Of a DNA stretch of 64,000 bases, positions 37,983-48,320 are shown piece after piece. The notes beneath the pieces are model-generated. The model did not search any database. It saw nothing but the letters and a program-made list of their open reading frames with translations, and had not been told where the DNA came from. Location of the stretch: contig NZ_VZIZ01000017.1 in assembly GCF_009812035.1 (NCBI RefSeq), positions 1 through 64,000 on the forward strand. The letters run 5' to 3'. The position numbers and the translations under genes were made by a program. Every line of letters starts with the position of its first letter. Within the stretch, counting starts at the first letter, position 1. The stretch comes from Psychrobacter nivimaris (GTDB lineage Bacteria > Pseudomonadota > Gammaproteobacteria > Pseudomonadales > Moraxellaceae).

Positions 37983-38173
37983 ACCAAGTTATAGGGCTAA
38001 GCTATAAGAGCAAGCTATCAGACTAAATCATCAGACTACGCCATAATTATTAGTCATGATACTAAAGATAATCAGCGTCATCTTAACGGTATAACACGAT
38101 AGCGCTTTATAGCCAGGTGACGCACTTGTCGCTATTTTTAAGACAGTTGGACAATGTCATAGGAGAGCATAGG

Positions 38174-38353
38174 ATGCCGTATTTATTTGGTGGCTTGGTA
38201 GTGTTGAATGCGATTACGCTAGGCTATTATTTATTTTTAAAACAGCCATCAACGACCCAAACACTACGAACAGCTCAGGCTGAAATTACCCAGCCATTAG
38301 CTTTTACTAACAGTGCTGAGTATATTCCGCCGGCTATTGGTAGCAAAGACTAG
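38174..38353 (+). CDS. small single-pass membrane protein downstream of bfmS
   Basis: A 59-residue protein with one membrane helix (YLFGGLVVLNAITLGYYLFL, residues 3-22) and a Thr/Ala-rich tail. The frame also opens at a GTG (38117), but ATG 38174 has AGGAGA seven bases before it. I recognise no family. Its position after bfmS could point to a sensor accessory role, which is speculation. Confidence 0.5.
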   Translation: MPYLFGGLVVLNAITLGYYLFLKQPSTTQTLRTAQAEITQPLAFTNSAEYIPPAIGSKD

Positions 38354-38391
38354 CTTTGATATCTTTGCTTATTCAGATTGAAGTCTTATCA

Positions 38392-39867
38392 CTATTTTAA
38401 ATTTGGCGCTGTACTGTCTACCTCAGATACTTCGTCTACGTCAGCCGCTAATGTCGTATCTCCAGCGACTTTAGAGAGTAGGGGAATGCGTACGCATACT
38501 TGTAGCCCACCTTCAGGGTGGTTAATGGCTTCAACAGTACCGTGATGTAATCGTGCAATACGATCAACAATTGCAAGACCTAGTCCGCTACCTTGAGTAG
38601 TCCGTGCCGTCTCTCCACGTTCAAACGGTTGCATAATCCGCTCTAATTGATCATCAGCGACGCCATCACCGCAATCTCGTACACAAATCACTAACTGTTC
38701 TTGAGCTTCTTTGTTCACTACATTTTCACTGACCACATCCGTATCTTCGTCTTCGACAGTTTCTATAAATGTCGGTACAACCGTTGCCGATAAATAAATA
38801 GGTGGCTTTCCATAACGATTGGCATTATTAACCAAGTTGATAATCAGGCGCTTGATGGACAATGGACGTACGGGAACGACCTTGTCGCATTCTGACTCAT
38901 ATACAAACTTCATTGGCGCAAACTGCACCATGATTTCGTTAAATATGGTATCTAGATTGGTCAAGCTGACTGGCTCATCAGAACCGTCTTTCATAAAAGA
39001 GATGAACTGCTCCAAAATGGCATCCATATCCTCAATATCGTAAATCAGCCCTTCACGGAAAAAATCATCTGGTAGCATCTCTGCAGTTAAGCGCATACGT
39101 GTCAACGGCGTCCGCAAATCATGTGAGATGCCGGCAAGCATGATTGTTCGCTCTTTTTGCGCTTGGTTTAAAGTCGTAAACAGTCGGTTAAAGGCCATAT
39201 TAACTTGACGTATTTCTGTGGGGCCTTTCTGAGTTGGCAGTGTGGTTGCATGACCAAGACGAATATAGTTAGTAGCCGCCCGTTGTAAGTAGCGTAGCGG
39301 GCGATTCAACTGACGCGCTAATAGAATAATTGTGAGTAGCGATAGAATAGGCAGTCCAATCAAAAATAGCACCAATAACGTTGGGCTATATTGTGAATAG
39401 TAAACCACAGGCTCGCGCACCCAAAAACTGTCATCACGGCTATCTTGTACCCATAGCTGCGGCGTTGGCTTAAATTTAAAATAGACCTCTACAGGACGAC
39501 CAAGCTGCGCACCGATTTCACGCTGTAGTACGTCAGTGAAAAAGCTCACGAATGGCTTGTCAGCGACTTCTGGAAAGTCGCTCGGATTATTTACCACGAC
39601 GACATGAGAGTGCTGGTAAATCCATTGGCGTACTTCGGGACGACCTTGCCAGTCTTTATTAACACTATTGATCAGCTGCAACTCACTCGTCAAATAACGC
39701 GCATGGTTTTTTAACTCTGGCAGATACAGACTACGCCAAAAGAACAAAATTGATAAGCTCACACTAATAAGCACGATAAAGGCAACCATCAAGGTCGTTA
39801 GCCAAGTGTTGGAATAAGAGCGTGGCAGCCAACCTTTACGACGCGGCTTTGGGTTTGGAGAGATCAT
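38392..39867 (-). CDS. envZ: EnvZ-like osmosensor histidine kinase
   Basis: A 491-residue inner-membrane kinase. Helices at about 23-45 and 162-184 bracket a periplasmic domain of about 115 residues. HAMP is followed by the H-box MLAGISHDLRTPLTRMRL with H249, matching EnvZ. The ATPase has NLVNNANRYGKPP, RDCGDGV and GSGLGLAIV. A 30-residue acidic insert (VPTFIETVEDEDTDVVSENVVNKEAQ) interrupts the ATPase domain. No ompR lies next to it: the upstream neighbour is rpsP, divergent. The OmpR partner is presumably elsewhere. Confidence 0.82.
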   Translation of the reverse strand: MISPNPKPRRKGWLPRSYSNTWLTTLMVAFIVLISVSLSILFFWRSLYLPELKNHARYLTSELQLINSVNKDWQGRPEVRQWIYQHSHVVVVNNPSDFPEVADKPFVSFFTDVLQREIGAQLGRPVEVYFKFKPTPQLWVQDSRDDSFWVREPVVYYSQYSPTLLVLFLIGLPILSLLTIILLARQLNRPLRYLQRAATNYIRLGHATTLPTQKGPTEIRQVNMAFNRLFTTLNQAQKERTIMLAGISHDLRTPLTRMRLTAEMLPDDFFREGLIYDIEDMDAILEQFISFMKDGSDEPVSLTNLDTIFNEIMVQFAPMKFVYESECDKVVPVRPLSIKRLIINLVNNANRYGKPPIYLSATVVPTFIETVEDEDTDVVSENVVNKEAQEQLVICVRDCGDGVADDQLERIMQPFERGETARTTQGSGLGLAIVDRIARLHHGTVEAINHPEGGLQVCVRIPLLSKVAGDTTLAADVDEVSEVDSTAPNLK

Positions 39868-40293
39868 ATGTGTCCAACAGAGTAAAAGAAAAGTTATTGT
39901 GATATAGCGTGTAGCTCTTTAAATACGATTGCCTTAAGGCTAGTCCATACATCGATCTATAACGGTATATCATAGAATAGCATAACCAATAAATAGTACT
40001 GATACAGTATGCAATCGACGAGCAAGCCAAATATTTATTGGAACAGATATAAAGTTAAGCTTAAGGATAAATGTATTTAGTAATCATCTATTTTTCAGAG
40101 AGAGCAATAGTAATCTATAGAATCTAAAGAAAAACTTTAAAAATAAGTCATTATCATCAGTTATATTTTACTTAGGTCGACATTTAAGCTATTGTTAATA
40201 AATAATTAAATATGCACAGTTTATGTTTTCAACAAATAAAGACTGTGATATAATTATGCCCTTTTTGGTATACCTGCGAAAGAGAGAATTCAC
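39868..40293. other. divergent envZ / rpsP upstream region
   Basis: A 426-base AT-rich gap between the divergent genes. A good -10 for rpsP is listed separately. No ompR remnant or other gene is seen. Confidence 0.4.
40249..40254 (+). promoter_or_regulatory. -10 box of the rpsP operon
   Basis: A perfect TATAAT lies 40 bases before the rpsP ATG. TTTCAA, 16 bases upstream, is a weak -35. The tract before it is AT-rich, as in strong ribosomal promoters. Confidence 0.5.
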
Positions 40294-40563
40294 ATGGTTG
40301 TTATTCGTTTAGCACGGGGCGGTGCCAAGAAACGCCCATTTTATCAAGTAGTTGTTGCTGATCAACGCCGCGCGCGTGACGGTCGCTATATTGAAAACAT
40401 CGGCTTTTTTAACCCACTCGCTAAAGAGTCTGAAGAAGCAGTACGCCTAAACATGGAAGCGTACAATGCGTGGATCGCAAAAGGTGCACAACCTTCAGAT
40501 CGCGTTGCTTCATTAGCAAAAGCTTACAACAAGTCTGCAGCTCAAACTGAAGCAACTGCTTAA
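40294..40563 (+). CDS. rpsP: 30S ribosomal protein bS16
   Basis: An 89-residue protein opening with [20 protein letters not shown], the hallmark of S16. The length is close to E. coli (82). AGAGAG precedes the ATG. First gene of the rpsP-rimM-trmD-rplS set. Confidence 0.98.
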   Translation: MVVIRLARGGAKKRPFYQVVVADQRRARDGRYIENIGFFNPLAKESEEAVRLNMEAYNAWIAKGAQPSDRVASLAKAYNKSAAQTEATA

Positions 40564-40679
40564 GTTTTGGTTGTTGCTGAGACGTTCGTAGAAAACTATG
40601 ACATGACTCAGTAGACTTTAGAATACATAGCGTAACTGGTCTGACCAGGGTGCGCCATTAACTGTTTATCGCTTTTGAC

Positions 40680-40699
40680 GCAATTGTTTTTGCAATTGC
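40680..40699 (+). repeat. hairpin between rpsP and rimM
   Basis: GCAATTG-tttttg-CAATTGC has perfect seven-base arms and is followed by TGTTTT. It may be an attenuator that lowers rimM-trmD expression relative to the ribosomal proteins. Confidence 0.5.
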
Positions 40700-40727
40700 T
40701 GTTTTAATCATTGTTAGGTTAGCTGCT

Positions 40728-41261
40728 ATGTCATCTGTTCCAAACGCTAGTGCCCTTATGAAAATTGGTCAGCTTAAGAAGCCTTACGGCATTAAAGGCT
40801 GGCTTTGGGTATTCAGTGATACGGATGACCGTACAGCAATATTCGACATGAAGCCGTGGTGGATGAAAACTGCCACTGGCATGAAACCTTTGACTGTGAA
40901 AGCTTGGCGTGAGCAAGGAACAGGAATTGTGGCTCAATTTGAGCAGATTCCTGATCGTAATGTTGCTGAGACTATGAACGGTGTTACCGTTTGGGTCGAA
41001 CAAAACGTCCTGCCTGAAACAGCTGAAGACGAATATTATTGGTCGGATTTGGTCAGTCTGCGCGTGATGAACGAGCAGGATGAGTATCTAGGTAATATCA
41101 CTGAAATGTTTGAAACCGGTGCCCATGACATCATGCGTGTAACGGCAAATTCAGACAGTTTGGACAATGAAGAACGCCTGATTCCATGGCATAAGCAGAC
41201 TGTGATAGAAGTCAATATGACTGAAAAAACAGTGCTTGTGGCATGGCCGAGTGATTACTGA
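40728..41261 (+). CDS. rimM: 16S rRNA processing protein RimM
   Basis: A 177-residue 30S maturation factor. N-terminal part includes IGQLKKPYGIKGWLWVFSDTD, and the PRC-barrel half includes YYWSDLVSLRVMN, LGNITEMFETGAHDIMRV and RLIPWHKQTV. It helps assemble the 30S head near S19. Confidence 0.96.
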   Translation: MSSVPNASALMKIGQLKKPYGIKGWLWVFSDTDDRTAIFDMKPWWMKTATGMKPLTVKAWREQGTGIVAQFEQIPDRNVAETMNGVTVWVEQNVLPETAEDEYYWSDLVSLRVMNEQDEYLGNITEMFETGAHDIMRVTANSDSLDNEERLIPWHKQTVIEVNMTEKTVLVAWPSDY

Positions 41262-41338
41262 TAGCGTTTCTGGCTTTTTAGTCAGACGTTGTTATTACTT
41301 ACACCGATTGTTTTAGCCTTAACGCAAGTAGACATCAG

Positions 41339-42103
41339 ATGTATTTTTCCGTAATTAGTATTTTTCCTGAGATGTTTGCCACGATTCGTGAATTTGGAAT
41401 CACGGGCCGAGCAGTGACTCAAGAGCAAGTTACGATTGAATGCATTAATCCACGTGATTATACCACCGATAACTATCGCCGTATTGATGAGCGCCCTTAT
41501 GGGGGTGGTCCTGGGATGGTGATGATGGCTGAGCCATTATCGAAAGCCATTGAGGATGCACGATTGCGTGCCAGTCAGCACGGTTGCCGTGTCGATAGTG
41601 AGCACTGTCCGGTGATTTATATGTCACCGCAAGGACAGACGCTTAGTGAGAGTAGCGTAGTCAATATGACTGATTACGATGGCATGATTTTATTATGCGG
41701 TCGTTATGAAGGTATTGACGAGCGTTTACTATCACAATATGTCGATATGGAAGTATCGTTAGGTGATTACGTGTTGACTGGTGGCGAGTTGCCAGCAATG
41801 GTGCTGATGGATAGTGTGATACGTCGTCTGCCCGATATCATGGGTGATGACAAGTCAGCGGAGCAAGACTCTTTTGTCGATGGCTTGCTTGACTGTCCAC
41901 ACTATACTAAGCCGCATGAGTTTGCGGGTATGGCGGTTCCTGAGGTATTACTTTCAGGTCACCATGCCAATATCGCTAAGTGGCGTTTTAGTCAGCAAGT
42001 CAGTCGTACGCAAACGCGTCGTCCAGACTTATGGCAAGCGTTTACTCCAACGGTAGAGCAAGCGAAGTGGTTGAAAGCATTGGCCAAAGCAGATAAAAAG
42101 TAG
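41339..42103 (+). CDS. trmD: tRNA (guanine-N1)-methyltransferase TrmD
   Basis: A 254-residue SPOUT-class enzyme that makes m1G37 in tRNAs to prevent frameshifting. The trefoil-knot S-adenosylmethionine site is seen as [13 protein letters not shown] and [19 protein letters not shown]. The start [13 protein letters not shown] is standard. Confidence 0.97.
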   Translation: MYFSVISIFPEMFATIREFGITGRAVTQEQVTIECINPRDYTTDNYRRIDERPYGGGPGMVMMAEPLSKAIEDARLRASQHGCRVDSEHCPVIYMSPQGQTLSESSVVNMTDYDGMILLCGRYEGIDERLLSQYVDMEVSLGDYVLTGGELPAMVLMDSVIRRLPDIMGDDKSAEQDSFVDGLLDCPHYTKPHEFAGMAVPEVLLSGHHANIAKWRFSQQVSRTQTRRPDLWQAFTPTVEQAKWLKALAKADKK

Positions 42104-42308
42104 ATTTTTAAAATCTGACTTTATTGTTACTAGGTTTGATAAACAGTTAAGAAACAGAATTTTGAGCAATAATAAAACGAGTCATCACATAGTGGCCGTT
42201 GGTTATAACCCATTTACGTTGTGTCTCACTATAAAGAGATGCGATTAATTATTACAAACAGGTGATATGCGTTAAGCCTCTATTATCTAATGTGAGGAGA
42301 TAACTCTC

Positions 42309-42728
42309 ATGAGCAACAAGCATCCATTGGTTCAGGTCATCGAAAACGCTCAATTGCTTGAGCGCCCAAACTTTGCACCCGGCGATACCGTTGTGGTACA
42401 AGTAAAAGTACGTGAAGGTGAGCGTGAGCGTTTACAGGCTTTTGAAGGCGTTGTAATTGCTAAGCGTAACCGCGGTCTAAACTCAGCGTTTACCGTACGT
42501 AAAATCTCAAGCGGCGTTGGTGTTGAGCGTGCATTCCAATTGCATTCACCAATCATCGATAGCATTGAAGTGAAACGCCGCGGTGCTGTTCGCCGTGCGA
42601 AACTGTACTACTTACGTGAGCGTTCTGGTAAATCAGCACGTATCCGCGAAAAACTTGCGCCACGTCCAGCTCAGAAAAAAACTGACGCTGGTGTACCTGA
42701 TGCAGTTGATACTGCACCTGGTATCTAA
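42309..42728 (+). CDS. rplS: 50S ribosomal protein bL19
   Basis: A 139-residue L19. Core motifs include [20 protein letters not shown] and [20 protein letters not shown]. It has a C-terminal extension of about 25 residues ([20 protein letters not shown]) over E. coli L19. AGGAG precedes the ATG. The 205-base gap after trmD is unusually long for this operon. Confidence 0.97.
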   Translation: MSNKHPLVQVIENAQLLERPNFAPGDTVVVQVKVREGERERLQAFEGVVIAKRNRGLNSAFTVRKISSGVGVERAFQLHSPIIDSIEVKRRGAVRRAKLYYLRERSGKSARIREKLAPRPAQKKTDAGVPDAVDTAPGI

Positions 42729-42853
42729 GCACAAGTTTGCCGTTTTGAATTAGTCCTATAATTTTAGGATTGGCTCAAGACAAGGTAATAGTAGATACAA
42801 GCCCTTATTCATAGGTTTATTTATAAATAAGCGGGCCATACCAAAAAAGACGA

Positions 42854-42889
42854 AACCCCAATCTATGCGAAAGCTAGATTGGGGTTTTT
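42854..42889 (+). terminator. terminator after rplS
   Basis: AACCCCAATCTA pairs with TAGATTGGGGTT, followed by a T run. On the minus strand only a short T run exists, so it mainly serves rplS. Confidence 0.85.
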
Positions 42890-42952
42890 GTATGTATAGC
42901 ATTAATAATTTGAGTTTTATCAGCTCTGATAGTGCCAGTTATAAGCTAAAAC

Positions 42953-43513
42953 TTATTGAGCATCAAATGTATCGATGCGGTTGACTTGCTCTTTGGACTT
43001 ACTGTATTTGCGCAGTCTAATGTATAAAGTCTTGGTAACGGTTGCAATGAGCTTTTGCTGCTCATCAACGATATCGACTTTATATTCACGGAATACCGCT
43101 TCGCCTTCTTTTGCTAGATCTTGAATAGTAATAATTTCAGAGCTAGGTATTTTCATGCGTGCAGTGACTTTGCTATTGCCAGGCGCAATGAAATCAATAT
43201 GTGAGCTTTTGTCCCACACCACGTAATTACTACCCAGTTGATGCATCAGCATAAGCATATAAAAAGGGTCAACCATTGAATATAAGCTACCACCGAACTG
43301 AGTACCAACGATATTTTTGTTCAGAGTGTTTAGTCCCATGCTGACTACGCACAAACCCTGATCGAGACTAATATGATCGATTTTGATACCTGCACCAATG
43401 TATGGTGCATAAGTATTAAGGCGTAGCTTTAATAAATGCGGTGTCAGCAATGGCATGATGCTTTGCTTGGCCCGACGTTTCAAAGTCTCAAGGTTGGTAG
43501 GTAATACGCTCAT
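42953..43513 (-). CDS. DUF4442 hotdog-fold putative thioesterase
   Basis: A 186-residue protein resembling DUF4442, a hotdog-fold family related to acyl-CoA thioesterases (YiiD C-terminal type). The central helix region NIVGTQFGGSLYSMVDPFYMLMLM and the strand WDKSSHIDFIAPGNSKVTARM are typical. The substrate is unknown. AGGAC precedes the ATG. It is convergent with rplS. Confidence 0.8.
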   Translation of the reverse strand: MSVLPTNLETLKRRAKQSIMPLLTPHLLKLRLNTYAPYIGAGIKIDHISLDQGLCVVSMGLNTLNKNIVGTQFGGSLYSMVDPFYMLMLMHQLGSNYVVWDKSSHIDFIAPGNSKVTARMKIPSSEIITIQDLAKEGEAVFREYKVDIVDEQQKLIATVTKTLYIRLRKYSKSKEQVNRIDTFDAQ

Positions 43514-44025
43514 AAACTTGTCCTGTTGCCTTTTCTCAATTTTTTGATTGTATCAATAATGCGGTTTTACACAGTATCACTGGTAAATAAATCGATAAAA
43601 AGTATTTATCATAATTAAAAAGTACTCAGCCCGCTAGCTCTAAAGCGTAACCGAAATGACATATTTATACCCACTTATAAGTAAAGATCGTTATTTATTA
43701 TAACTATCTTTGCTATTCATCTATGTGATAAAAAATCATCTAGATGCAAATCATTATCAATAAAATGGTCATTTATCCTAATTCAAAGTCCATAACAGAG
43801 AGATTTTTTCCTCATAGTTTTCTATTAAGGTTAATTTTGTCTCAAATAGAAACTTTAGTTTATATATTATAATGAGATACATAGTATCTTTAAATGGTTT
43901 TAGGTTCGCATTTCATCAAGTCTTGGCATACAATAGTTCGCAGTTTGTAATAGGCGCTTTGGTCTATGACATTAGAGCAGAGCGTGTGCAGTCAATCAAA
44001 GACGTAATCGACACAAGGAAATGTG
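43514..44025. other. divergent upstream region of DUF4442 and the permease gene
   Basis: A 512-base AT-rich gap. AGATAC-ata-GTATCT (43875-43889) is a small palindrome. The stretch 43740-43758 matches a Fur-box consensus at 13 of 19 bases, including the full right half AATCATTATC, which is only suggestive. No gene is seen. Confidence 0.3.
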
Positions 44026-45549
44026 ATGAGTAACCCTCAGACCCCCTCTTCAGGGTCTAATCCGCCGACCTCGAACGTAAACCACGACAGTCAAGTACAA
44101 GGCAGTTATGTAGATTTGCATAAGCCCAGTTCTAGTTTTGACAGTCGTGATGCTTATTTAAACCATGAATTACAAATCATGCAGCCGAAACGCTGGCGTC
44201 CTAATTTACCATTCCGTGATTACCGTTTTGAATACGAAGATACTATTCCAGCAATGGCCGCGACCATCGGTAAAGTTGTTATGGTGGGCGCCATTGCAGC
44301 AACCTTTGCAGGTCCACTCGGCTTAGGTGATGCGTTTGTCTTAGAAAACGTGCGCTATGAGCTATTGATTGTCTCCTTCTTTATTATCTTATTTTCGGGC
44401 TTTCTATTGCCGACGGCCAACCTTGCAGGTACTCACGGCCCACTTATTCCTCTGATTCCTATTGTGGTAGCAGCTGGTGGACACCCGATGGCTTTTGGTT
44501 TGCTTATCGGTGCTTTTGGTCTGCTCCTCGCGATTAGTAAAGGAGGAAGTTTGCTGGCTAACTTAACCAGTAAAGGTGTGTGCGGTGGCCTATTGATTTA
44601 TTTGGGCTTTATCGGAACCACATCACAGGTCAAAAATCTCTTTGCTTGGGCAGAAGGGATTGGCATGTCGCATATCGCTTTCTTTATTATTCTGGCGACT
44701 ATCCTGTTGTATGCATTGCTTGAGCATTGGCAAAAACGCTGGCTCGCAGTTCCGCTAAGCTGTGTATTGGGCGGTGGTCTTGCCTTTGCATTGGGTGCAC
44801 CTTTTGCGTTCAAAACAGCGCCAGGTCTACCAAACATGAATCCAATGTATTGGTGGGGCGAAAACACAGGTTGGATGTTAGGTCTGCCGACGATTGAAAG
44901 CTTCATTGTAGTACTGCCGTTTGCTATTTTGGCCGTGGCAATGTGGTCGCCAGATTTCTTGGGCCATCAGGTGTTCCAAAAAATCAGCTATCCTAAGCGT
45001 ACTGAAAAAGTGCTTATGGATATTGATGACACCATGACCAGTGCTTCATTTCGTCAGGTAGTCGGCTCTGTATTGGGCGGTGCCAACTTTGCGTCATCTT
45101 GGGGAACGTATATTGTTCCTGCGGCGATTGCTAAACGTCCAATTCCTGCCGGTGCTTTATTGACGGCTCTATTTTGTATTATCGCAGGGGTTTGGGGCTA
45201 TCCAATGGATTTAGCCATCTGGCAACCAGTGATGTGTGTGGCCTTGATCGTTGGGGTGTTTATTCCATTACTAGAAGCTGGTATGGAGATGACGCGTGAA
45301 GGTAAAACCACGCAGTCTGCTGCGATTGTGGTGTTTGCCTCTGCATTGGTGAATCCTGCCTTTGGTTGGTCGCTCACGTTGTTGCTTGATAACTTGGGCT
45401 TGATTGGCTCTAAAGAACGTAGTGCGAATTTGACTAAGATGAGCCGCTGGATCATACCGGGTATTATGTTCCTGGTACTGACAGGTGTCATGGCTATCGT
45501 CGGTATGCTGCCGGGTATCCCAGCACTGATGGCAAACTTCCGTCATTAG
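44026..45549 (+). CDS. DUF3360-like multipass permease
   Basis: A 507-residue membrane protein with about eleven to twelve helices after a 70-residue polar N-terminus. It has the look of an APC-fold permease related to SulP/NCS2 and by recall fits the DUF3360 family, whose substrate is unknown. Notable blocks are GTHGPLIPLIPIVVAAGGHP, SPDFLGHQVFQKISYPKRTEKVLMDIDDTMT and a buried acidic helix LLEAGMEMTREGKT. The start at 44026 is preferred over the GTG at 44023 because AAGGAA lies five bases before it. The transport substrate cannot be read from sequence. Confidence 0.65.
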   Translation: MSNPQTPSSGSNPPTSNVNHDSQVQGSYVDLHKPSSSFDSRDAYLNHELQIMQPKRWRPNLPFRDYRFEYEDTIPAMAATIGKVVMVGAIAATFAGPLGLGDAFVLENVRYELLIVSFFIILFSGFLLPTANLAGTHGPLIPLIPIVVAAGGHPMAFGLLIGAFGLLLAISKGGSLLANLTSKGVCGGLLIYLGFIGTTSQVKNLFAWAEGIGMSHIAFFIILATILLYALLEHWQKRWLAVPLSCVLGGGLAFALGAPFAFKTAPGLPNMNPMYWWGENTGWMLGLPTIESFIVVLPFAILAVAMWSPDFLGHQVFQKISYPKRTEKVLMDIDDTMTSASFRQVVGSVLGGANFASSWGTYIVPAAIAKRPIPAGALLTALFCIIAGVWGYPMDLAIWQPVMCVALIVGVFIPLLEAGMEMTREGKTTQSAAIVVFASALVNPAFGWSLTLLLDNLGLIGSKERSANLTKMSRWIIPGIMFLVLTGVMAIVGMLPGIPALMANFRH

Positions 45550-45586
45550 CAGTAGGTTATTGCATAAACGATAATAGAACAAACTA

Positions 45587-45610
45587 AGCCGGCGAAAGCT
45601 GGCTTTTTTA
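45587..45610 (+). terminator. terminator after the permease gene
   Basis: AAGCCGGC-gaaa-GCTGGCTT with one G-T pair, a GNRA loop and a following T run. Confidence 0.85.
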
Positions 45611-45703
45611 TGGGTAGCGCTGCGATAATAATTGGCTTGTAAAACAATGACTCCCGCCCCATAACTAGCAGTATTACTAAGATTTTTAAGAGCAATAAAT
45701 TCT

Positions 45704-47548
45704 ATGGTTAATGTCTCAGAATCGAGTCCTGTCGATGATAAAAAAGCCCGTCTTAAGCATCTGATTAAACGCCTGCCTAACTTGCCAGGGGTGTATAAGA
45801 TGCTGGGTAAGAACGGCGATATATTATACGTTGGTAAAGCTAAGTCGCTAAAAAGCCGAGTAAATAGCTATTTTGCCAAGACGATTGATCATCCAAAGAC
45901 GCGGGCGCTAGTGGCGCGGATTCATAATATTGAGACTATCATTACGCGTAGTGAGACCGAAGCGCTGTTGCTTGAACAGAATCTAATCAAAGAGCATCGT
46001 CCACCTTATAATGTGCTGCTGCGTGATGATAAATCCTATCTGTATGTATTTATCTCAGCCGATAAGCCTTATCCACGTTTGGCTTACGGTCGCGGCAAAG
46101 GCAATCATCAAAAAGGTCGATTCTTTGGCCCGTTTCCCTCTGCACATGCGGCAAAAGAAACGTTGGTCTTGATGCAAAAGATGTTTCAAATGCGTCAATG
46201 TACCAATACCTTTTTTAAGCAGCGTCAACGTCCTTGCCTTGAGTATCAGATCAAACGTTGCCGTGCGCCCTGTGTCGGTTTGGTATCGCCAGAAGAGTAC
46301 GCAGAAGATGTGAACAATACCATCCGTTTTTTAAAAGGCGACTCTAGTGACATCCATAGTACGCTGATTGAAAAGATGGAAGCGTCAGCTGAAGCGTTAG
46401 ATTTTGAAAAGGCGGTATTTTATCGCGATCAGCTGTCCATGCTACGTGAAGTACAAGCAAGGCAAGCGGTCTATACCGTACAAGGTGAGGCAGATGTGAT
46501 TGCCATTGCCAGTCAGGCTGGCATGACTTGTGTGAACGTACTGACGGTACGTGGCGGCCGTGTATTGGGCGGGAAAAATTATTTCCCAGATGTGGATAGT
46601 AGTGAGTCGCTAGCAGACAATTTATCAGCTTTTATTACGTCATTTTATTTCCAAGTGACCGATGATTTGCCCGCCGAAATCATATTGAGCCATCAGATAC
46701 CAGATCAGGTGGCAGTAAGCGAAGCATTGGCAACGCATTTTGGCAATAAAGTAGTCATCAAGACCAACGTGCGCGAGCACCGTTCAGAGTGGCTGGACTT
46801 AGCCACATTGAATACCAGTAATGCATTAAAAACCAAGCTTGGCGATTATTTAGAGCTGCACGCACGATTTGGTGCGCTAAAAGACGTGTTGGCGACTGTC
46901 ACCGATCGGACGATTGATCGCATTGAATGTTTTGATATTTCACATACGATGGGTGAGGCGACCATCGGTAGCTGCGTGGTATTTGACCAAGGTGGCTCGC
47001 GCCGTCGCGATTACCGTCAGTATGCTATCCATGATATCCAAGGTGGCGATGACTACGCTGCGATGAAACAAGTACTGACTCGACGTTACAAGAAACAGCC
47101 GTTACCAGATTTGCTATTGGTTGATGGTGGTAAAGGTCAGCTTGGTATTGCCAAAGAAGTATTAACTGAATTGGGTATTCTTGGTGACACCTTGCTCATT
47201 AGTGTGGCAAAAGGAGAAGGGCGAAAGGCTGGGCTTGAGGTATTGCACTTTATCGATCACGAACCGTTGGATCTACCGATGGATAGCAAAGCATTGCACT
47301 TGCTGATGCATATTCGTGATGAGGCGCATCGTTTTGCGATTACCGCTCACCGTAAAAAACGCGATAAGCGTCGCTCATCATCAGTGCTAGAGGTAATACC
47401 GGGACTGGGTGAGAAACGTCGTCGTGACTTGCTCAATCATTTTGGTGGTATGCAGCAGCTATTAGGCGCTTCACAGCAGGAGTTGGCAGGCGTACAAGGT
47501 ATCGGACCAGTACTCGCAAAAACGGTTTATAAAGTATTGCATGAGTAA
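45704..47548 (+). CDS. uvrC: excinuclease ABC subunit C
   Basis: A 614-residue dual-incision nuclease of nucleotide-excision repair. The N-terminal GIY-YIG nuclease reads [22 protein letters not shown]. The UVR motif is at [23 protein letters not shown]. The RNase H-like half has [21 protein letters not shown] and [11 protein letters not shown]. Two helix-hairpin-helix repeats end the protein ([18 protein letters not shown] and [14 protein letters not shown]). Confidence 0.97.
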   Translation: MVNVSESSPVDDKKARLKHLIKRLPNLPGVYKMLGKNGDILYVGKAKSLKSRVNSYFAKTIDHPKTRALVARIHNIETIITRSETEALLLEQNLIKEHRPPYNVLLRDDKSYLYVFISADKPYPRLAYGRGKGNHQKGRFFGPFPSAHAAKETLVLMQKMFQMRQCTNTFFKQRQRPCLEYQIKRCRAPCVGLVSPEEYAEDVNNTIRFLKGDSSDIHSTLIEKMEASAEALDFEKAVFYRDQLSMLREVQARQAVYTVQGEADVIAIASQAGMTCVNVLTVRGGRVLGGKNYFPDVDSSESLADNLSAFITSFYFQVTDDLPAEIILSHQIPDQVAVSEALATHFGNKVVIKTNVREHRSEWLDLATLNTSNALKTKLGDYLELHARFGALKDVLATVTDRTIDRIECFDISHTMGEATIGSCVVFDQGGSRRRDYRQYAIHDIQGGDDYAAMKQVLTRRYKKQPLPDLLLVDGGKGQLGIAKEVLTELGILGDTLLISVAKGEGRKAGLEVLHFIDHEPLDLPMDSKALHLLMHIRDEAHRFAITAHRKKRDKRRSSSVLEVIPGLGEKRRRDLLNHFGGMQQLLGASQQELAGVQGIGPVLAKTVYKVLHE

Positions 47549-47617
47549 AGAGTTAGATATTATCAAGCATCAGTTTTTATCTTATTAATTGACTATAAAT
47601 AAGACTGTGTGAAGATT

Positions 47618-47672
47618 AAAAAAAAGGGGCAGTCTTGGATAATTTTACTTATCCAAGATTGCCCCTTTTTTA
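47618..47672. terminator. strong bidirectional terminator between uvrC and folA
   Basis: A stem of about 23 bases (GGGGCAGTCTTGGATAA with its partner, one G-T pair) with a six-base loop. T runs flank it on both strands. It serves the convergent uvrC and folA. Confidence 0.92.
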
Positions 47673-47683
47673 ATAGGCTTTTA

Positions 47684-48256
47684 CTACTTATCAGTTTCTA
47701 CTTTATAAGTGGTAAATTTAAAGCTTAAATCGCTTTTTTCATCGTGCATCTGCTCAGACTCGTCTGCTACTTTAAAGCGTTCTGGCAGCTCAGGGTAAAA
47801 TGCATCGCCGTCTGCAATATCAGTATTTACATGAGTCAGCTCAATACGGTCGGTGTACATCAGAGCATCACTAAATACTCGCTCTCCGCCAATTACCCAA
47901 ATCGTATCGAGATGCGCGCCATGTGCTAGGCTAGCTGCCTGTGTCAGAGCGTCGTCTAGGTTGTGTACCACATAAGCATTGCTGCTATCTGTAAGACCTT
48001 TCGTCTCAGCATAATCCATCTGTGTGGTGACAATGAAGCTCACACGCTTGGGTAATGGTTTACTACCCATTGACTCAAATGTCTTACGACCCATGATCAC
48101 AATACCTTGAATCTTACTATCGTTTTCTTTGGTCGTCATGCTTTTGAAATGTTGCAAATCTGCTGAGATATGCCACGGTAGCTCATTGTTTTTGCCGATA
48201 CAACGATTGCTACTAATAGCAGCGATTTGGGCAACTTCGGTATGGGCATAGCTCAT
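47684..48256 (-). CDS. folA: dihydrofolate reductase
   Basis: A 190-residue enzyme that regenerates tetrahydrofolate for thymidylate and other one-carbon reactions. The N-terminus (IAAISSNRCIGKNNELPWHISADLQHF) carries the substrate loop, and GIVIMGRKTFESMGSKPLP and IWVIGGERVF form the NADPH site. It is about 30 residues longer than E. coli FolA (159). AAGGAT precedes the ATG. It lies 65 bases downstream of thyA, whose product it recycles. Confidence 0.96.
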   Translation of the reverse strand: MSYAHTEVAQIAAISSNRCIGKNNELPWHISADLQHFKSMTTKENDSKIQGIVIMGRKTFESMGSKPLPKRVSFIVTTQMDYAETKGLTDSSNAYVVHNLDDALTQAASLAHGAHLDTIWVIGGERVFSDALMYTDRIELTHVNTDIADGDAFYPELPERFKVADESEQMHDEKSDLSFKFTTYKVETDK

Positions 48257-48320
48257 AATATATCCTTTTTATTATATTCTTAAGTTTTGCTTTTATTTAG
48301 CGTAGTTAATCAAACTAACT

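Noticed and set aside
43740-43758. Fur box upstream of the permease gene
   Set aside because: Only 13 of 19 bases match and the left half is poor. In such AT-rich DNA this is not enough for a feature.
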